NCBI GenBank assembly: GCA_964466315.1 | Contig: CAYXNS010000042.1 | Location: 1-21,988 of the forward strand | Length of the DNA stretch: 21,988 nucleotides | From: SMWC01 sp964466315 | Lineage (GTDB): Bacteria; Pseudomonadota; Gammaproteobacteria; Steroidobacterales; Rariloculaceae | Reading direction: 5' to 3' | Shown here: piece by piece, positions 21,913-21,988 of the stretch | Layout of the letters: every line of letters begins with the position of its first letter | How positions within the stretch are numbered: position 1 is the stretch's first letter | The notes under the pieces: model-generated | What the model was told of the DNA's origin: nothing | The model's input: the letters and a program-made list of their open reading frames with translations, nothing else | Databases searched by the model: none | Program-made: the position numbers and the translations under genes

Positions 21913-21988
21913 GGGGGTATAGCTCAGTTGGCAGAGCACTGGCCTTTTAAGCCATTGGTCCCAGGTTCGAGTCCTGGTGCCCCCACCA
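21913..21988 (+). tRNA. tRNA-Lys (anticodon UUU)
   Basis: A full 76-nt cloverleaf with encoded CCA. The acceptor stem is GGGGGTA with TGCCCCC (one G-T pair), the D arm GCTC/GAGC, the anticodon loop CTTTTAA with anticodon TTT at 21946-21948, a TGGTC variable loop, and the T arm CCAGG-TTCGAGT-CCTGG. Position 27-43 at the base of the anticodon stem is a C-T mismatch (E. coli tRNA-Lys has a G-T there). The CCA is the last triplet of the window. A tRNA-Lys at this place after queC is also known in Pseudomonas, where it serves as an integration site for genomic islands. Confidence 0.97.

Overview
The window looks like a chromosomal segment of a gammaproteobacterium, probably an uncultured one assembled as a scaffold (there is a 100-N gap). 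The main reason is gene order: yebC-ruvC-ruvA-ruvB-ybgC-tolQ-tolR-tolA-tolB-pal-cpoB-queE-queC-tRNA-Lys is the arrangement known from Pseudomonas and relatives. I cannot place it to family. The DNA is GC-rich, and GTG or TTG starts with short stop/start overlaps are common. Almost everything from 5.8 kb onward is housekeeping.

Region 1 (1-5640) is the accessory part and codes for exported proteins. On the + strand there is a short probable operon of a Tat-exported TRAP-type solute-binding protein, a small DUF6152-like secreted protein and an unrecognised secreted protein. A convergent gene on the - strand encodes a DUF4397-like repeat lipoprotein. Divergent from it is a DUF3187-like outer-membrane protein followed by a monoheme cytochrome c lipoprotein. 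No permease for the TRAP protein is visible.

Region 2 (5791-11913) starts with a small DUF5658-like membrane protein, then sucA-sucB-lpd, which encode the complete 2-oxoglutarate dehydrogenase complex of the TCA cycle (E1, E2, E3). The genes are tightly packed.

Region 3 (11912-12308) is the structurally unusual part. A long inverted repeat begins inside the lpd stop codon and is interrupted by exactly 100 Ns. The two contig ends share 9 bases, and joining them on those bases gives a perfect 27-bp inverted repeat with a 33-nt loop. Between the gap and yebC lies a roughly 90-nt stretch with nested complementary segments that could be a structured leader RNA or a decayed repeat.

Region 4 (12309-21988) holds yebC, the RuvABC Holliday-junction machinery, the Tol-Pal envelope-constriction system with its partners YbgC and CpoB, and two genes of 7-deazaguanine (queuosine precursor) synthesis, queE and queC. 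Many of these genes are joined by 4-base overlaps (ruvC/ruvA, ybgC/tolQ, tolQ/tolR, cpoB/queE), suggesting translational coupling. A clear intrinsic terminator follows queC, then a tRNA-Lys(UUU) whose CCA is the last base of the window.

I found no CRISPR array, no transposase or phage gene, and no convincing new multi-gene system. The best leads are the gap-flanking inverted repeat, the possible yebC leader and the TRAP binding protein with an altered ligand site.
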